Positions 34,765 through 43,747 of a DNA stretch of 43,972 nucleotides are shown piece by piece. The translations under genes and the position numbers were made by a program. Position 1 is the stretch's first letter, and the number at the start of each line of letters is the position of its first letter. Source of the DNA: Pseudomonadales bacterium (lineage in GTDB: Bacteria > Pseudomonadota > Gammaproteobacteria > Pseudomonadales > Azotimanducaceae). The stretch covers positions 1-43,972 of the forward strand of contig JANQKS010000062.1 in assembly GCA_028281005.1 (NCBI GenBank). The letters run 5' to 3'. The notes below the pieces were generated by a model. That model ran no database searches. It had not been told where the DNA came from and saw only the letters and a program-made list of their open reading frames with translations.

Positions 34765-37134
34765 ATGAACAGGCCGTTTATACAAAGTACAAGAGCCTAT
34801 TTAATGCTGGCCGCTGGTTTGCTGACGTTTACGTTGACCACACCCGGCATAGCCGAGCCGGGCGCAGCAACCGCCGCGGAACCTAGCCCACCCACCAGCA
34901 CCGCCGTGGCCCCCTCTGAACCGCTGGAACCCATAGCAGCACCCGTCCTCGAACCTCTAGACGTACACCCCCGCACCAGCCTCACGGTAGTGGAGCAGTT
35001 ACGCCACAACCACTTTGTGCGTAAGACACTGGATGATGGCATTTCCAGCGAAGTGTTCGACAAATACCTCGATACCTTGGATGGCGGGCGCGCTTATTTC
35101 ATGGCCGCTGACATCGAAGAATTTGAACAGTACCGCTATCAGCTGGACGACGCCCTAAAACGTGGCGATTTAGAACCCGCCTTCACCATTTTTAACCGCT
35201 ACCAGGAGCATGTTGTCGACCGGCTGCAGTACTTGATTGCGGAGATTGACAAAGGTTTAAACCATATCGATTTCACCGTGGATGAAGACATCGAAATCGA
35301 CCGGGAAAACTCACCCTGGCCCACCTCTCAAACAGAACAGAATGAGTTATGGCGCAAGCGCCTGAAAGCTGCGGTGTTGTCACAAAAACTGGGTGACAAA
35401 GAGCTGGATAAAATTGCAGAGACCTTAAGCAAGCGTTACAAAAATCGCTTAAAGCAGGCACTTCAGACAAAAAGCGAAGACGCCTTCCAGCTGTACATGA
35501 ATGCGTTTGCCACCACCTATGACCCACATACCCAATACTTTTCGCCGCGGACATCGCAGAACTTCAACATCAACATGTCGTTGTCATTGGAAGGGATTGG
35601 CGCGGTTTTGAAAAGTGAAGACGACCACACTTCCGTGGTGCGTCTCGTGCCCGCTGGCCCGGCTGACAAGTCCGGCGACTTGGAAGTGGCCGACCGTATC
35701 ATCAGCGTTGGCCAAGGTGAGAAAGGCCCCTTAATCGACGTGGTCGGTTGGCGCCTGGACGATGTAGTGGAATTAATTCGCGGACCCAAAGGCTCCACCG
35801 TACGACTGGAAGTTATCCCCGCAAAGAGTGAAGACGAAATCAGCAACGTGATTTCCATCGTCCGCAACAAAGTGCAGCTAGAAGAACAAGCCGCCCAGGC
35901 CAAACTTTTGACCCTCAATCAAGAGGGCCAGGAATACCGCATCGGTGTAATCGATGTACCCACTTTTTACATGGATTTTCGCGCCAGCCAGCAAAATGAT
36001 CCCAGTGCACGCAGCACCACGCGCGACGTGCAGCGCTTAATTACCGCGCTGAAAGAAGATGGCATTGATGGTTTGATCATCGATCTGCGTAGCAACGGCG
36101 GCGGCTCTCTGCAGGAAGCCGACACCATGACCGGCCTGTTTATTGAATCTGGTCCCACGGTGCAAGTGAAAGGCACCCGGCGCCGAGCCAATGTCTACGC
36201 CGATACGGACGACATGGTGGCGTGGGAAGGTCCGCTGGCGGTCATGGTCAATCGCTTATCCGCCTCAGCATCTGAAATTTTTGCGGGCGCCATCCAAGAC
36301 TACGGCCGCGGCGTGATCATCGGCAGCCAGACCTTCGGCAAAGGCACGGTGCAAACGCTGATTCCGCTCAACCGCGGTCAGCTTAAAATTACCGCGGCCA
36401 AGTTTTATCGGGTCTCCGGCCAAAGCACACAGCATCACGGCGTACTGCCGGACGTCTCATTCCCGGCCATGTTTGATGCCGAGCAGATTGGCGAAAGCTC
36501 CTTAGATGACGCCATGGTAGGTGACACCATCCAACCTGCCATCTACGACCACTCTGAGAGCATCCAAGCACTGCTGCCGGAGCTGCAGCGTCGCCACGAG
36601 CATCGTGTTGAAGACAATGTGGACTTCAACTATTACCGCGCCATCTCTGCAAAAAGCAAAGAAGCTTCGCAACGCACACATTTGTCTTTAAACGAGCAAA
36701 CCCGGCGCACCGAAAAAGCTGAAGACGACCAATGGCGCTTGGACCTTGAAAACTCTTTGCGCGCTGCCAAAGGCAAACCGTTGGCGGATTCTCTCGACCA
36801 CCTCGACGAATTACTGGAAGCTGAAGACGAAGCGTCCGAGCAAAGCACCGCGTCTGCAGAGACAGATGCAGCAGAGGATGCTTCCGGTGAAGAGACTGAC
36901 AACACCAGCAAAATGGCCGAAGCCAACACAAACGATGAGTCAGACGCCATCGAAACCATCGAAGCGGTGGAAGACGATGCCCTGCTCGAGGAAGCCGGCC
37001 GGGTACTGTTAGACCTCATGGGTTTGTCCATGCAAATTGCCCAGCTGGAAAACTTGCCGACCGAAACCGCCTCGGTGGACGCTCGCGTCCAATTACCGCA
37101 ACCCACCGCTGACGCAACCAACACGGACGGCTAA
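34765..37134 (+). CDS. prc: Carboxy-terminal (tail-specific) protease Prc
   Basis: 789 residues. Signal peptide at 1-30, N-terminal helical domain (VVEQLRHNHFVRKTLDDGIS, FDKYLDTLDGGRAYF), a PDZ domain around GIGAVLKSEDDHTSVVRLVP, and the S41 peptidase core LIIDLRSNGGGSL. Catalytic Ser501 is in RLSASASEIFAG, with Asp512 and Lys526 (FGKGTVQ), the Ser/Lys dyad layout of E. coli Tsp. The C-terminal part is the DUF3340-type domain, with an added acidic Glu/Ala/Ser-rich tail (about residues 690-745). It degrades periplasmic proteins from the C-terminus. Confidence 0.95.
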   Translation: MNRPFIQSTRAYLMLAAGLLTFTLTTPGIAEPGAATAAEPSPPTSTAVAPSEPLEPIAAPVLEPLDVHPRTSLTVVEQLRHNHFVRKTLDDGISSEVFDKYLDTLDGGRAYFMAADIEEFEQYRYQLDDALKRGDLEPAFTIFNRYQEHVVDRLQYLIAEIDKGLNHIDFTVDEDIEIDRENSPWPTSQTEQNELWRKRLKAAVLSQKLGDKELDKIAETLSKRYKNRLKQALQTKSEDAFQLYMNAFATTYDPHTQYFSPRTSQNFNINMSLSLEGIGAVLKSEDDHTSVVRLVPAGPADKSGDLEVADRIISVGQGEKGPLIDVVGWRLDDVVELIRGPKGSTVRLEVIPAKSEDEISNVISIVRNKVQLEEQAAQAKLLTLNQEGQEYRIGVIDVPTFYMDFRASQQNDPSARSTTRDVQRLITALKEDGIDGLIIDLRSNGGGSLQEADTMTGLFIESGPTVQVKGTRRRANVYADTDDMVAWEGPLAVMVNRLSASASEIFAGAIQDYGRGVIIGSQTFGKGTVQTLIPLNRGQLKITAAKFYRVSGQSTQHHGVLPDVSFPAMFDAEQIGESSLDDAMVGDTIQPAIYDHSESIQALLPELQRRHEHRVEDNVDFNYYRAISAKSKEASQRTHLSLNEQTRRTEKAEDDQWRLDLENSLRAAKGKPLADSLDHLDELLEAEDEASEQSTASAETDAAEDASGEETDNTSKMAEANTNDESDAIETIEAVEDDALLEEAGRVLLDLMGLSMQIAQLENLPTETASVDARVQLPQPTADATNTDG

Positions 37135-37146
37135 GTCCTGCGGCAG

Positions 37147-39039
37147 CTAAACGGCTTGTTCGGGTAACGCAAATTCTAAGCGGCGTTCGTTGATAGAGGT
37201 CAACAGCGCCGCCTCAAAAACATCCACGCTCATCGTATGCTGCTGTTTGTGGCCATAGCGGCGCAAGGTCACGGTACCCTCCGCCACTTCACGCTCACCC
37301 ACAATCAACAAGTTGGGAATCTTCTTCATCGTCGCCGCGCGAATTTTTTTCGGCAGCGTATCGTCCGAAGGCGCTAACTCACCACGCACCATACGACCAC
37401 GTAGCCGTGTCACGATGTCACGGGCATAGCCGTCAAACTGTTCTCCAACGGTGAGCACTTGTACCTGCAGCGGCGCCATCCAGGTTGGAAACGCACCGGC
37501 AAAATGTTCAATCAGAAAAGCCACAAAACGCTCGTGGGTGCTGAACGGCGCACGGTGAATACAATAAGGGGTATGCTCTTCACCGTCTGCACCTACGTAC
37601 TTGAGCCCCATGCGCGCGGGTACGGCAAAATCCAACTGCACCGTTGAAACGGTTTCTTCACGTCCCGTGACCGTGTGAAACTGGAAATCCAACTTCGGCC
37701 CATAAAACGCCGCTTCGCCGACCCCTTCCGTATAGGGCATATCCATCTCATCCAGCACTTGCGCCAGGATGGCTTCACTTTCGGCCCAGGCTACCGGATC
37801 GTCGACGTACTTTTCTTTGCCTTTAGGATCTTCAGGGTCCCAACGGGATAAGCGGATTTTGAAGTCATGCAAACCCAAGACAGCATACGCTGCTTGCGAC
37901 ATTTCGATCACCGCTTTGAATTCGTCTTTGATTTGTTCCTTGGTGCAATAGATGTGCGCATCATTCATGGCCATACCCCGCACCCGCACCAATCCGCCCA
38001 CCGCGCCGGAGTCTTCAAAGCGATAAACCTGCCCGTACTCGGCCAAGCGAAACGGTAAATCGCGGTAACTGCGCGGCTCGGCAGCAAACACCTTGTGATG
38101 GTGGGGGCAGTTCATGGGGCGTAGGCGGTAGGCTTCTTTGACACGTCGTGGCTCGCTTGGGAACTCCACAGCGCCTTGACCTTCAGACGCGGGTGCTTCC
38201 GCTTGTTCCAACACTTCCATCGAGGGGAACATATCTTCTGCGTAATAGGGTAAATGGCCGGAGGTGTGGTAAAGCGCCTCTTTCGCCAGATGTGGCGTTG
38301 CCACGCGTTGATAACCCGCCTTAAATTCAAGCTCACACGCCAGCTTCTCCAACTCGTCTCGAATGACGGTGCCGTTGGGTAACCACAGCGGTAAACCCTT
38401 GCCGATGTCGTTGTCGATGGCATAGATACCCAATTCGCGGCCAAGTTTCTTGTGGTTGCGCGCTTGCGCTGCGGCGAACGCCTGCACATGGGCATCAAGC
38501 GACGCTTGGTCTAAAAATGCCCACGCATAAATACGTGTCATCATGACGTTGTCGGAGTTACCCCGCCAATACGCCCCAGCCACGCTGCGAATTTTGAACG
38601 CATCGCGGGGAATGTCCTTGGTGGTGTGAACATGGGGACCTTCACACATGTCTACAAACGCGCCATTACGGTAAAAGGTTAAATGCGCTAAGCCGTGTTT
38701 TTCGATGAGCTCAGACGCATATTCACGCTTGTAAGGCTCTCCCATCTCGTCGATGCGCGCTAACGCGTCCGCGGCACTCAGCTCTTCCCGGTCAAAGCGT
38801 TGGCCTTTTTTGAGAATCTTCTTCATGCGCCGTTCCAACTCCGGGAAATCCTCCTCGGTGATCGGCGCCGACAGAATAAAGTCGTAGTAAAAACCGTCCG
38901 CAATGGGCGGACCAAAACCTAAAGTGCTGCCGGGACGCATTTCCAGCACTGCCTGCGCCAGGACGTGTGCGAGGCTGTGACGCACCTTATACAGCTCATC
39001 GTGTTCTTCTACTTCGCCCATGTGTTCCAAACTGGCCAT
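37147..39039 (-). CDS. thrS: Threonyl-tRNA synthetase lacking the TGS domain
   Basis: 630 residues. The protein starts almost directly at the editing domain (HSLAHVLAQAV, with the second HxxxH-type element CEGPHVHTT), then VAGAYWRGN. The catalytic core follows: RPMNCPHHHKVF with the zinc Cys, RVRGMAMNDAHIYC (zinc His), CIHRAPFSTHERF (third zinc His, motif 3), and the anticodon-binding domain (VQVLTVGEQFDGYA). The N-terminal TGS domain of E. coli ThrRS is absent. AAGGA just before the ATG and AT-rich DNA upstream show this is the true start. Insertions such as SEGQGAVEFPSEPRR before motif 2 restore the length. The usual downstream infC-rpmI-rplT is absent. Transcription seems controlled by a Thr-rich leader peptide and terminator. 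Confidence 0.95.
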   Translation of the reverse strand: MASLEHMGEVEEHDELYKVRHSLAHVLAQAVLEMRPGSTLGFGPPIADGFYYDFILSAPITEEDFPELERRMKKILKKGQRFDREELSAADALARIDEMGEPYKREYASELIEKHGLAHLTFYRNGAFVDMCEGPHVHTTKDIPRDAFKIRSVAGAYWRGNSDNVMMTRIYAWAFLDQASLDAHVQAFAAAQARNHKKLGRELGIYAIDNDIGKGLPLWLPNGTVIRDELEKLACELEFKAGYQRVATPHLAKEALYHTSGHLPYYAEDMFPSMEVLEQAEAPASEGQGAVEFPSEPRRVKEAYRLRPMNCPHHHKVFAAEPRSYRDLPFRLAEYGQVYRFEDSGAVGGLVRVRGMAMNDAHIYCTKEQIKDEFKAVIEMSQAAYAVLGLHDFKIRLSRWDPEDPKGKEKYVDDPVAWAESEAILAQVLDEMDMPYTEGVGEAAFYGPKLDFQFHTVTGREETVSTVQLDFAVPARMGLKYVGADGEEHTPYCIHRAPFSTHERFVAFLIEHFAGAFPTWMAPLQVQVLTVGEQFDGYARDIVTRLRGRMVRGELAPSDDTLPKKIRAATMKKIPNLLIVGEREVAEGTVTLRRYGHKQQHTMSVDVFEAALLTSINERRLEFALPEQAV

Positions 39040-39080
39040 TTTTTCCTTGTTCCTTTTTCCTTTTTTCTTTCCTAAAACGA

Positions 39081-39114
39081 AAAAACCCCGGAGGCGGGGC
39101 CATCCGGGGTTTTT
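39081..39114 (-). terminator. Intrinsic terminator in the thrS leader (attenuator)
   Basis: Twelve-bp stem (minus strand AAAAACCCCGGA/TCCGGGGTTTTT) with a ten-base loop and an uninterrupted T-run on the minus strand. It lies between the leader-peptide stop (39135) and the thrS start (39039), so transcripts must read through it to reach thrS. Confidence 0.88.
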
Positions 39115-39134
39115 GTTGATGCAGTATGGTTCTG

Positions 39135-39215
39135 CTACCCAAACGACGCCCTAAGCTCCCTCGGAGTGAGGGTGCTGGTCGTAGTGTTGGTAGTGACCAT
39201 GCTTTGTGGATTCAT
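39135..39215 (-). CDS. Threonine-rich leader peptide of thrS
   Basis: A 26-codon frame on the minus strand from ATG 39215 to TAG 39135; a second in-frame ATG is at 39200. The middle reads MVTTNTTTSTLT: seven threonines in ten residues, using ACT, ACC and ACG codons. It lies about 35 nt after a consensus promoter and directly upstream of the terminator that precedes thrS. By analogy with the thrABC and pheST leaders, the ribosome would stall here when charged tRNA-Thr is low and prevent termination. The ribosome site (GATAGAG) is moderate. Confidence 0.8.
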   Translation of the reverse strand: MNPQSMVTTNTTTSTLTPRELRASFG

Positions 39216-39256
39216 GGCGCGGGACTCTATCACAAGCGCAATCGTGATTTGTAGCC

Positions 39257-39285
39257 CTTATAGGCATTGTTGATGCCAAGTACAA
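39257..39285 (-). promoter_or_regulatory. Sigma70 promoter of the thrS leader
   Basis: Minus strand TTGTAC (-35, 39280-39285), 17-bp spacer, TATAAG (-10, 39257-39262). The expected start point is near 39250, giving a 5' leader of about 35 nt before the Thr-rich peptide. It overlaps the start region of the divergent MscS gene. Confidence 0.75.
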
Positions 39286-40316
39286 TGCGGTTTATGGAGG
39301 CTTTCCCAGCAGTTTTGACACAGTGGGCCGTACCGCTGACGGTCACGCTGCTGTGCCTGGCGTTTATCTACTGGCTGCTGGGCAAAACCTTCACCGACCA
39401 ACCCAACAATCGCTTGTACCGCCAGCTTGCCTATGTGGGTTTGTTTGTGGTGTCGCAAATTATCCTCGTGATTGTTCTGCCTTTTGACGACAGCACCCAA
39501 CAACAATTGCTGACTTTGTTTGGGCTAGTGCTCACCGCCATCATCGCCTTGTCTTCCACCAGTTTTGTCAGCAACGCCATGGCCGGGCTCATGCTAAAAG
39601 CCATGGGCAGCTTCCACACCGGCGACTTTATCCGCGTCGAAAACCACTTTGGTCGTGTCACAGCTAAAGCTTTGCTGCACACGGAGATTCAAAGTGAAGA
39701 TCGCGATACTGTCGCGTTGCCCAACATGTTTGTGATCAGCAACCCGGTCAAAGTCGTGGACGCCAGCGGCACTTTAATCTCCGCAGAGATTTCGATCGGC
39801 TTTGATACCCACCGGCGCAGGGTGCGTGAACTGCTGCTGGAAGCCGCGCAGACCGCCGGATTACAAGAACCTTTTGTACAAATCCTCGAGATTGGCGACT
39901 TTGCCGTACGTTATCGGATCACCGGGTTTCTTGAGGACACCAAAAACATTGTCAGCATGCGCAGCGATCTTAAAGCCAATATGTTGGACACTCTGCATCG
40001 CGCCGGTATCGAAATCATGACCCCCAACGTCATGAACCAACGCCCTATACCGGCAGACGTACCCGTCATCCCGCAGCGTGAGCTTAAGCCTGAGGTGGAC
40101 ACCGACACCGGCAAAGCGGAACGCCTGATGTTCGACAAGGCTGAGCTTGCTGCGCGCATCGAGGGATTTCGTGAACAGTGCGACACCTTGCAGCAGGAGA
40201 TAAAAAGTTTGCGCGCCGACAACGCAGAAACAAATGCCGCGGAGATCCGCTGGCGCGAACACCAGGTAGCAGCCTTAAAAGACATCATCGCGCGCTTCGA
40301 CAACGGCAATGAGTGA
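39285..40316 (+). CDS. MscS-family mechanosensitive ion channel
   Basis: 343 residues from ATG 39285; ATG 39294 is an alternative and neither has a strong ribosome site. Three N-terminal membrane segments (AVPLTVTLLCLAFIYWLLG, LAYVGLFVVSQIILVIVLPF, LLTLFGLVLTAIIALSSTSF) are followed by the pore-lining/beta-domain pattern SNAMAGLMLKAMGSFHTGDFIRVENHFGRV and VALPNMFVISNPVKV. The C-terminus is a coiled coil (AELAARIEGFREQCDTLQQE). It is an inner-membrane channel releasing solutes under tension. It overlaps the next gene by eight bases and is divergent from thrS. Confidence 0.9.
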   Translation: MRFMEAFPAVLTQWAVPLTVTLLCLAFIYWLLGKTFTDQPNNRLYRQLAYVGLFVVSQIILVIVLPFDDSTQQQLLTLFGLVLTAIIALSSTSFVSNAMAGLMLKAMGSFHTGDFIRVENHFGRVTAKALLHTEIQSEDRDTVALPNMFVISNPVKVVDASGTLISAEISIGFDTHRRRVRELLLEAAQTAGLQEPFVQILEIGDFAVRYRITGFLEDTKNIVSMRSDLKANMLDTLHRAGIEIMTPNVMNQRPIPADVPVIPQRELKPEVDTDTGKAERLMFDKAELAARIEGFREQCDTLQQEIKSLRADNAETNAAEIRWREHQVAALKDIIARFDNGNE

Positions 40317-42126
40317 ATTTCCCGACCTGCCGAATCTGCACGCCTGTGCGACGTTGCTGCTCACGGTATTGGCGCTCTATGCGTTCGCCAAAGAAAAGTG
40401 GATGCTGGAAATCACATCGTTATCGCTGCTGGTGATTCTTGTCGTCGGTTTTGCAGTGTTCCCCTATGCGGATTTTGACCCTATCGATCTATTCCTCGGC
40501 TTCGCCAACGAAGCGCTCATCGCCGTCTGTGCGTTAATGGTGTTGGGCCAAGGGTTAGTGCGCACCGGCGCGTTAGAACCCGTGGGCCGCCTGTTGGGTA
40601 GCCTTTGGGGCAAGGCGCCGTTCCTATCGCTACTGATCACCTTGGTGGTTGGGGCGTTTTTATCTGCCTTTGTCAACAACACGCCAATTGTTGTGCTGCT
40701 GTTACCTATCCTCATCAGCGTCTGCCTGCGTAACAACTCTTCGCCGGCGCGGGTACTAATGCCGATGGGGTTTGCCACGCTGGTGGGCGGCATGGCGACT
40801 ACCATTGGCACGTCAACCAACTTGTTGGTAGTTAATGTTGCGGCCGAACTCGGCATGCAGAAGTTTTCCCTGTTCCATTTTGTATTGCCGGCCTCCATCG
40901 CCGCCAGTGTTGGCATTTTGTACCTGTGGCTGGTGGCACCGCGCCTGCTGCCGGAACGCGCCAGCGAGCTGGCTGATACGTCACCGCGCTTGTTCGACGC
41001 ACGTTTGCTGCTGCCGGAAACCTCCTTGGCTGTCGGCAAAACGCTGGGCGAGGCCATTGCGCTAACCGGGGGGGACATGCGCGTGGTACGGGTCCGGCGC
41101 GGTGACAGTATCGTCATGCCGTTGCCGGACGTCATGCTGCGCACTGGTGACCGCTTGCGGGTGCGAGACACACCACAGAACTTGAAGAGCTTTGAAGAAG
41201 CGCTACGCGCAGAGCTGTACAGTGGCGAGACCAAGGTGGACGAACAGCACCCCCTATCCGCCCAAAATCAAACCCTCGCGGAAGTGGCCGTGGTGCAAGG
41301 TTCGTCCTTAGACCGCGCCAACCTGGCTTATGCGCGGTTTCTAGACCGCTACCAACTCGCGGTGATTGCCGTGCATCGTGCCGGTAAAGAAGTGTGGCGC
41401 CCCAAGGAAGAAATCCACGAGGTCATTCTACAGCCTGGAGATGTACTCCTGCTGCAAGGCGCCAAAGACCAGCTGTTGAGCCTTAAACGTTCGCCGGAAT
41501 TTCTGGTGCTCGACAGCAGTATTGAATTGCCCAGTTCCGACAAAGCCAACCTAGCGCTGGCCATTCTAAGCGCGGTGGTCCTGTTGGCCGCGACCGGCAT
41601 GATGCCGATAGCCATTGCCGCTATCGCCGGGTGCGCGGTGATGTTAATCACACGCTGCCTTTCTCTAGGTGGTGCTATACGCGCCATCAGTCCCTCAGTT
41701 TACTTTGTGGTGGCGGCCAGCCTTGCACTGGGTATGGCGCTCCAGGAGACCGGCGCGACGCAGTACATGACGGATGTGTTTTTGTTTGCCACCCAGGGTT
41801 CCGGCCCGGTGGTGGTGCTCTCGGCGCTGATGTTGCTGCTGGCCGTTCTCACCAACGTGGTGTCGAATAACGCCGCGGCGGTGATTGGGACCCCAATAGC
41901 CATCGGCATCGCCCAGGCTCTGCAGTTACCAGCTGAGCCGTTTGTGCTGGCGGTGTTGTTTGGCGCTAACATGAGTTACGCGACGCCGATGGCATATAAA
42001 ACCAATTTGCTGGTGATGAGCGCCGGCAACTATACGTTTGGCGACTTTGTCAAAGTTGGTGTGCCGCTGACCATCTTGATGTGGCTCACGCTTACCTGGG
42101 TGTTGGCGACCCTGTACCTGCAGTAA
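40309..42126 (+). CDS. SLC13/DASS-type permease with TrkA-C domains
   Basis: 605 residues. An N-terminal membrane half (AKEKWMLEITSLSLLVILVV, VGAFLSAFVNNTPIVVLLLPI with the SFVNNTP motif, TTIGTSTNLLVVNVA) and a C-terminal membrane half with the repeat NVVSNNAAAVIGTPIAI flank two soluble TrkA-C (RCK_C) domains (TLGEAIALTGGDMRVVRVRRG and TLAEVAVVQGSSLDRANL). This is the CitT/ArsB-like layout of SLC13 permeases with regulatory RCK_C insertions. It is probably a Na+-coupled anion (sulfate or dicarboxylate) transporter. ATG 40309 overlaps the MscS stop. Confidence 0.9.
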   Translation: MSEFPDLPNLHACATLLLTVLALYAFAKEKWMLEITSLSLLVILVVGFAVFPYADFDPIDLFLGFANEALIAVCALMVLGQGLVRTGALEPVGRLLGSLWGKAPFLSLLITLVVGAFLSAFVNNTPIVVLLLPILISVCLRNNSSPARVLMPMGFATLVGGMATTIGTSTNLLVVNVAAELGMQKFSLFHFVLPASIAASVGILYLWLVAPRLLPERASELADTSPRLFDARLLLPETSLAVGKTLGEAIALTGGDMRVVRVRRGDSIVMPLPDVMLRTGDRLRVRDTPQNLKSFEEALRAELYSGETKVDEQHPLSAQNQTLAEVAVVQGSSLDRANLAYARFLDRYQLAVIAVHRAGKEVWRPKEEIHEVILQPGDVLLLQGAKDQLLSLKRSPEFLVLDSSIELPSSDKANLALAILSAVVLLAATGMMPIAIAAIAGCAVMLITRCLSLGGAIRAISPSVYFVVAASLALGMALQETGATQYMTDVFLFATQGSGPVVVLSALMLLLAVLTNVVSNNAAAVIGTPIAIGIAQALQLPAEPFVLAVLFGANMSYATPMAYKTNLLVMSAGNYTFGDFVKVGVPLTILMWLTLTWVLATLYLQ

Positions 42127-42209
42127 GCAATGTGACATATTGGCGAAACTTGGCGCTGTTAGTGTATTTGCACTATGGCGCCGCGGGCTGGAGTTTTCTA
42201 GCCTATGTC

Positions 42210-42296
42210 TGTCCTGTTCCTCCCCGGCGTAACCTCTGCGTGATCCGGTCAAAAGGACAGTGAACACCAAGAACGGAATTCTAGGGGAACAGGACA
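42210..42296. repeat. Inverted repeat, 11-bp arms, REP-like
   Basis: TGTCCTGTTCC (42210-42220) and its exact reverse complement GGAACAGGACA (42286-42296) enclose 65 bp. They sit in the intergenic region after the SLC13 gene. A smaller dyad CACCTC/GAGGTG follows at 42320-42339. It could be an extragenic palindromic element or a small non-autonomous mobile element. No gene was found in 42127-42421. Confidence 0.45.
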
Positions 42297-42421
42297 CTTT
42301 ACAGACTTGAGTAGCTACCCACCTCTACGGACGGAGGTGCGTTGCCAGTGTGTATTGGACAGGCGCCTAGCTTGATTATGTTAGGCTAACGAACGGAGGC
42401 AAAGGATTGAAGGGGTTAATC

Positions 42422-42859
42422 ATGGGATGGATTGCGCGAAATTTCGGCAAGTTTCAGGTTAGCAAAGCAAGCAATAAAAACGCGGCCGCTAAAACCAACA
42501 AGGGTGCCAAGCGAACCAAAGGGGCCAAAGGGGCAAGAGGTGCAAAAGATGCAGCGGCTAGTCGTGCCAACCTCCCTTACCGCGCTGTCACCGTGTACAG
42601 CAAAGTAGAATGCTGCGCGGCCGCTCAGCGCCTTGCAGGACAAAAGTTCCTAGCTGCCCATGCCCCACAATTACCCCTTGGCGGTTGTACCCAACCCGAT
42701 ACTTGCCGGTGTCGCTATCGGCACCTGCAAGACCGCCGATCCGAAGTCCGTCGCGATACGGATCACGGGCTTCCCGCTCGATCCTATGCGGAAACGGAAC
42801 GGCGTAACCGACGCGACCGGCGTCGCATCCGGTCCACGCGAAACGCCTTAGCAGGCTAG
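42422..42859 (+). CDS. Small basic protein with a CRCRY-H-DRR motif
   Basis: 145 residues from ATG 42422, preceded by AGGGG six bases upstream. The N-terminus is Lys/Ala/Gly-rich with repeats (NKGAKRTKGAKGARGAKDAA), followed by a conserved-looking core: VECCAAAQRLAGQKFLAAHA, GCTQPDTCRCRYRHLQDRR and an Arg-rich tail. The Cys cluster (ECC, GCTQ, TCRCRY) could bind metal. Such GCxxxxCxCxYxHxxDRR proteins recur in Gammaproteobacteria without assigned function. Confidence 0.7.
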   Translation: MGWIARNFGKFQVSKASNKNAAAKTNKGAKRTKGAKGARGAKDAAASRANLPYRAVTVYSKVECCAAAQRLAGQKFLAAHAPQLPLGGCTQPDTCRCRYRHLQDRRSEVRRDTDHGLPARSYAETERRNRRDRRRIRSTRNALAG

Positions 42860-42877
42860 GAGTCTGAGACTCCTAAA

Positions 42878-43747
42878 TCAATCTAAGCGCCGAACGTCCG
42901 GGGCTTCTCCGGTACTGCCCTTGGTGACACCGGCCACCTTAGCATCGCGCGCTGAGGTGCGCGGAAACTTCTTCGACAGCTCCGGCCCCGCGGCAGTCAG
43001 GCCGCCATCCACCACCAGCGCCTCCCCGGTGACAAACTGTGCATCATCACTGGCGAGAAACAAGGCAGCACCCGCAATGTGTTTTCCCTGACCATGTTCC
43101 GGCCACGGCTGCGCTGCCGCAAACCGCTGCTCTGTTTTGCTGTCAGGTTGTCCACTGGCAGCCAGCGGCGTGGCAATAAATCCCGGGCAAATGGCGTTGA
43201 CGCGGATCCGATCTGAAGCCAACTCTACCGCAGCGGATTTGCTTAAACTGATCACCGCAGCCTTCGCCGCGGAGTACACCAGCGGCCCGCCGTCCCCGCT
43301 CAAACCCGCGATTGAGGCGGTGTTGATGATCGAGCCGCCGCGTCCCTGCGGCTGCATGATGCGCGCCGCATGTTTCATGCCCAAAAACACACCTTTGGCC
43401 AACACATCCATGGTGTAGTCCCAAGCTTCGGTAGTGGTTTCTGTTAAAGGACCAATCGCACCCCCCACACCGGCGTTGTTAAAAACAATATCCAGGCCAC
43501 CAAACTCAGCCACCGCCAAATCCAGCATGGCCTGCACATCTGCTTCACTGGCCACATCAGTTTTGATAAACCGTGTGTGGGCGGCAAAACCCATATCAGC
43601 CACTTCCGCAAGCACTGCCTCGCCGGTGAGTTCGTTGAAATCCGCCACCACCACCTTGGCGCCCTCTTCCAAGAAACGCAGCACCGTGGCTTTCCCCATG
43701 CCGCTGGCGCCGCCGGTAATCACCGCCACCTTATCTGCTAGTTGCAC
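42878..43747 (-). CDS. Short-chain dehydrogenase/reductase
   Basis: 289 residues, GTG start with GGAGAGGGTGA upstream. Classical SDR motifs: cofactor-binding TGGASGMG (residues 11-18), VVVADFNE with an acidic residue after beta2, indicating NAD(H), VFNNAGVGG, the catalytic Ser in IINTASIAGLSG, YSAAK with Tyr and Lys, and NAICPGFIATPL. The C-terminus extends about 30 residues past the usual VVDGG end. It oxidises a secondary alcohol or reduces a ketone; the substrate is unknown. Confidence 0.92.
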   Translation of the reverse strand: MQLADKVAVITGGASGMGKATVLRFLEEGAKVVVADFNELTGEAVLAEVADMGFAAHTRFIKTDVASEADVQAMLDLAVAEFGGLDIVFNNAGVGGAIGPLTETTTEAWDYTMDVLAKGVFLGMKHAARIMQPQGRGGSIINTASIAGLSGDGGPLVYSAAKAAVISLSKSAAVELASDRIRVNAICPGFIATPLAASGQPDSKTEQRFAAAQPWPEHGQGKHIAGAALFLASDDAQFVTGEALVVDGGLTAAGPELSKKFPRTSARDAKVAGVTKGSTGEAPDVRRLD

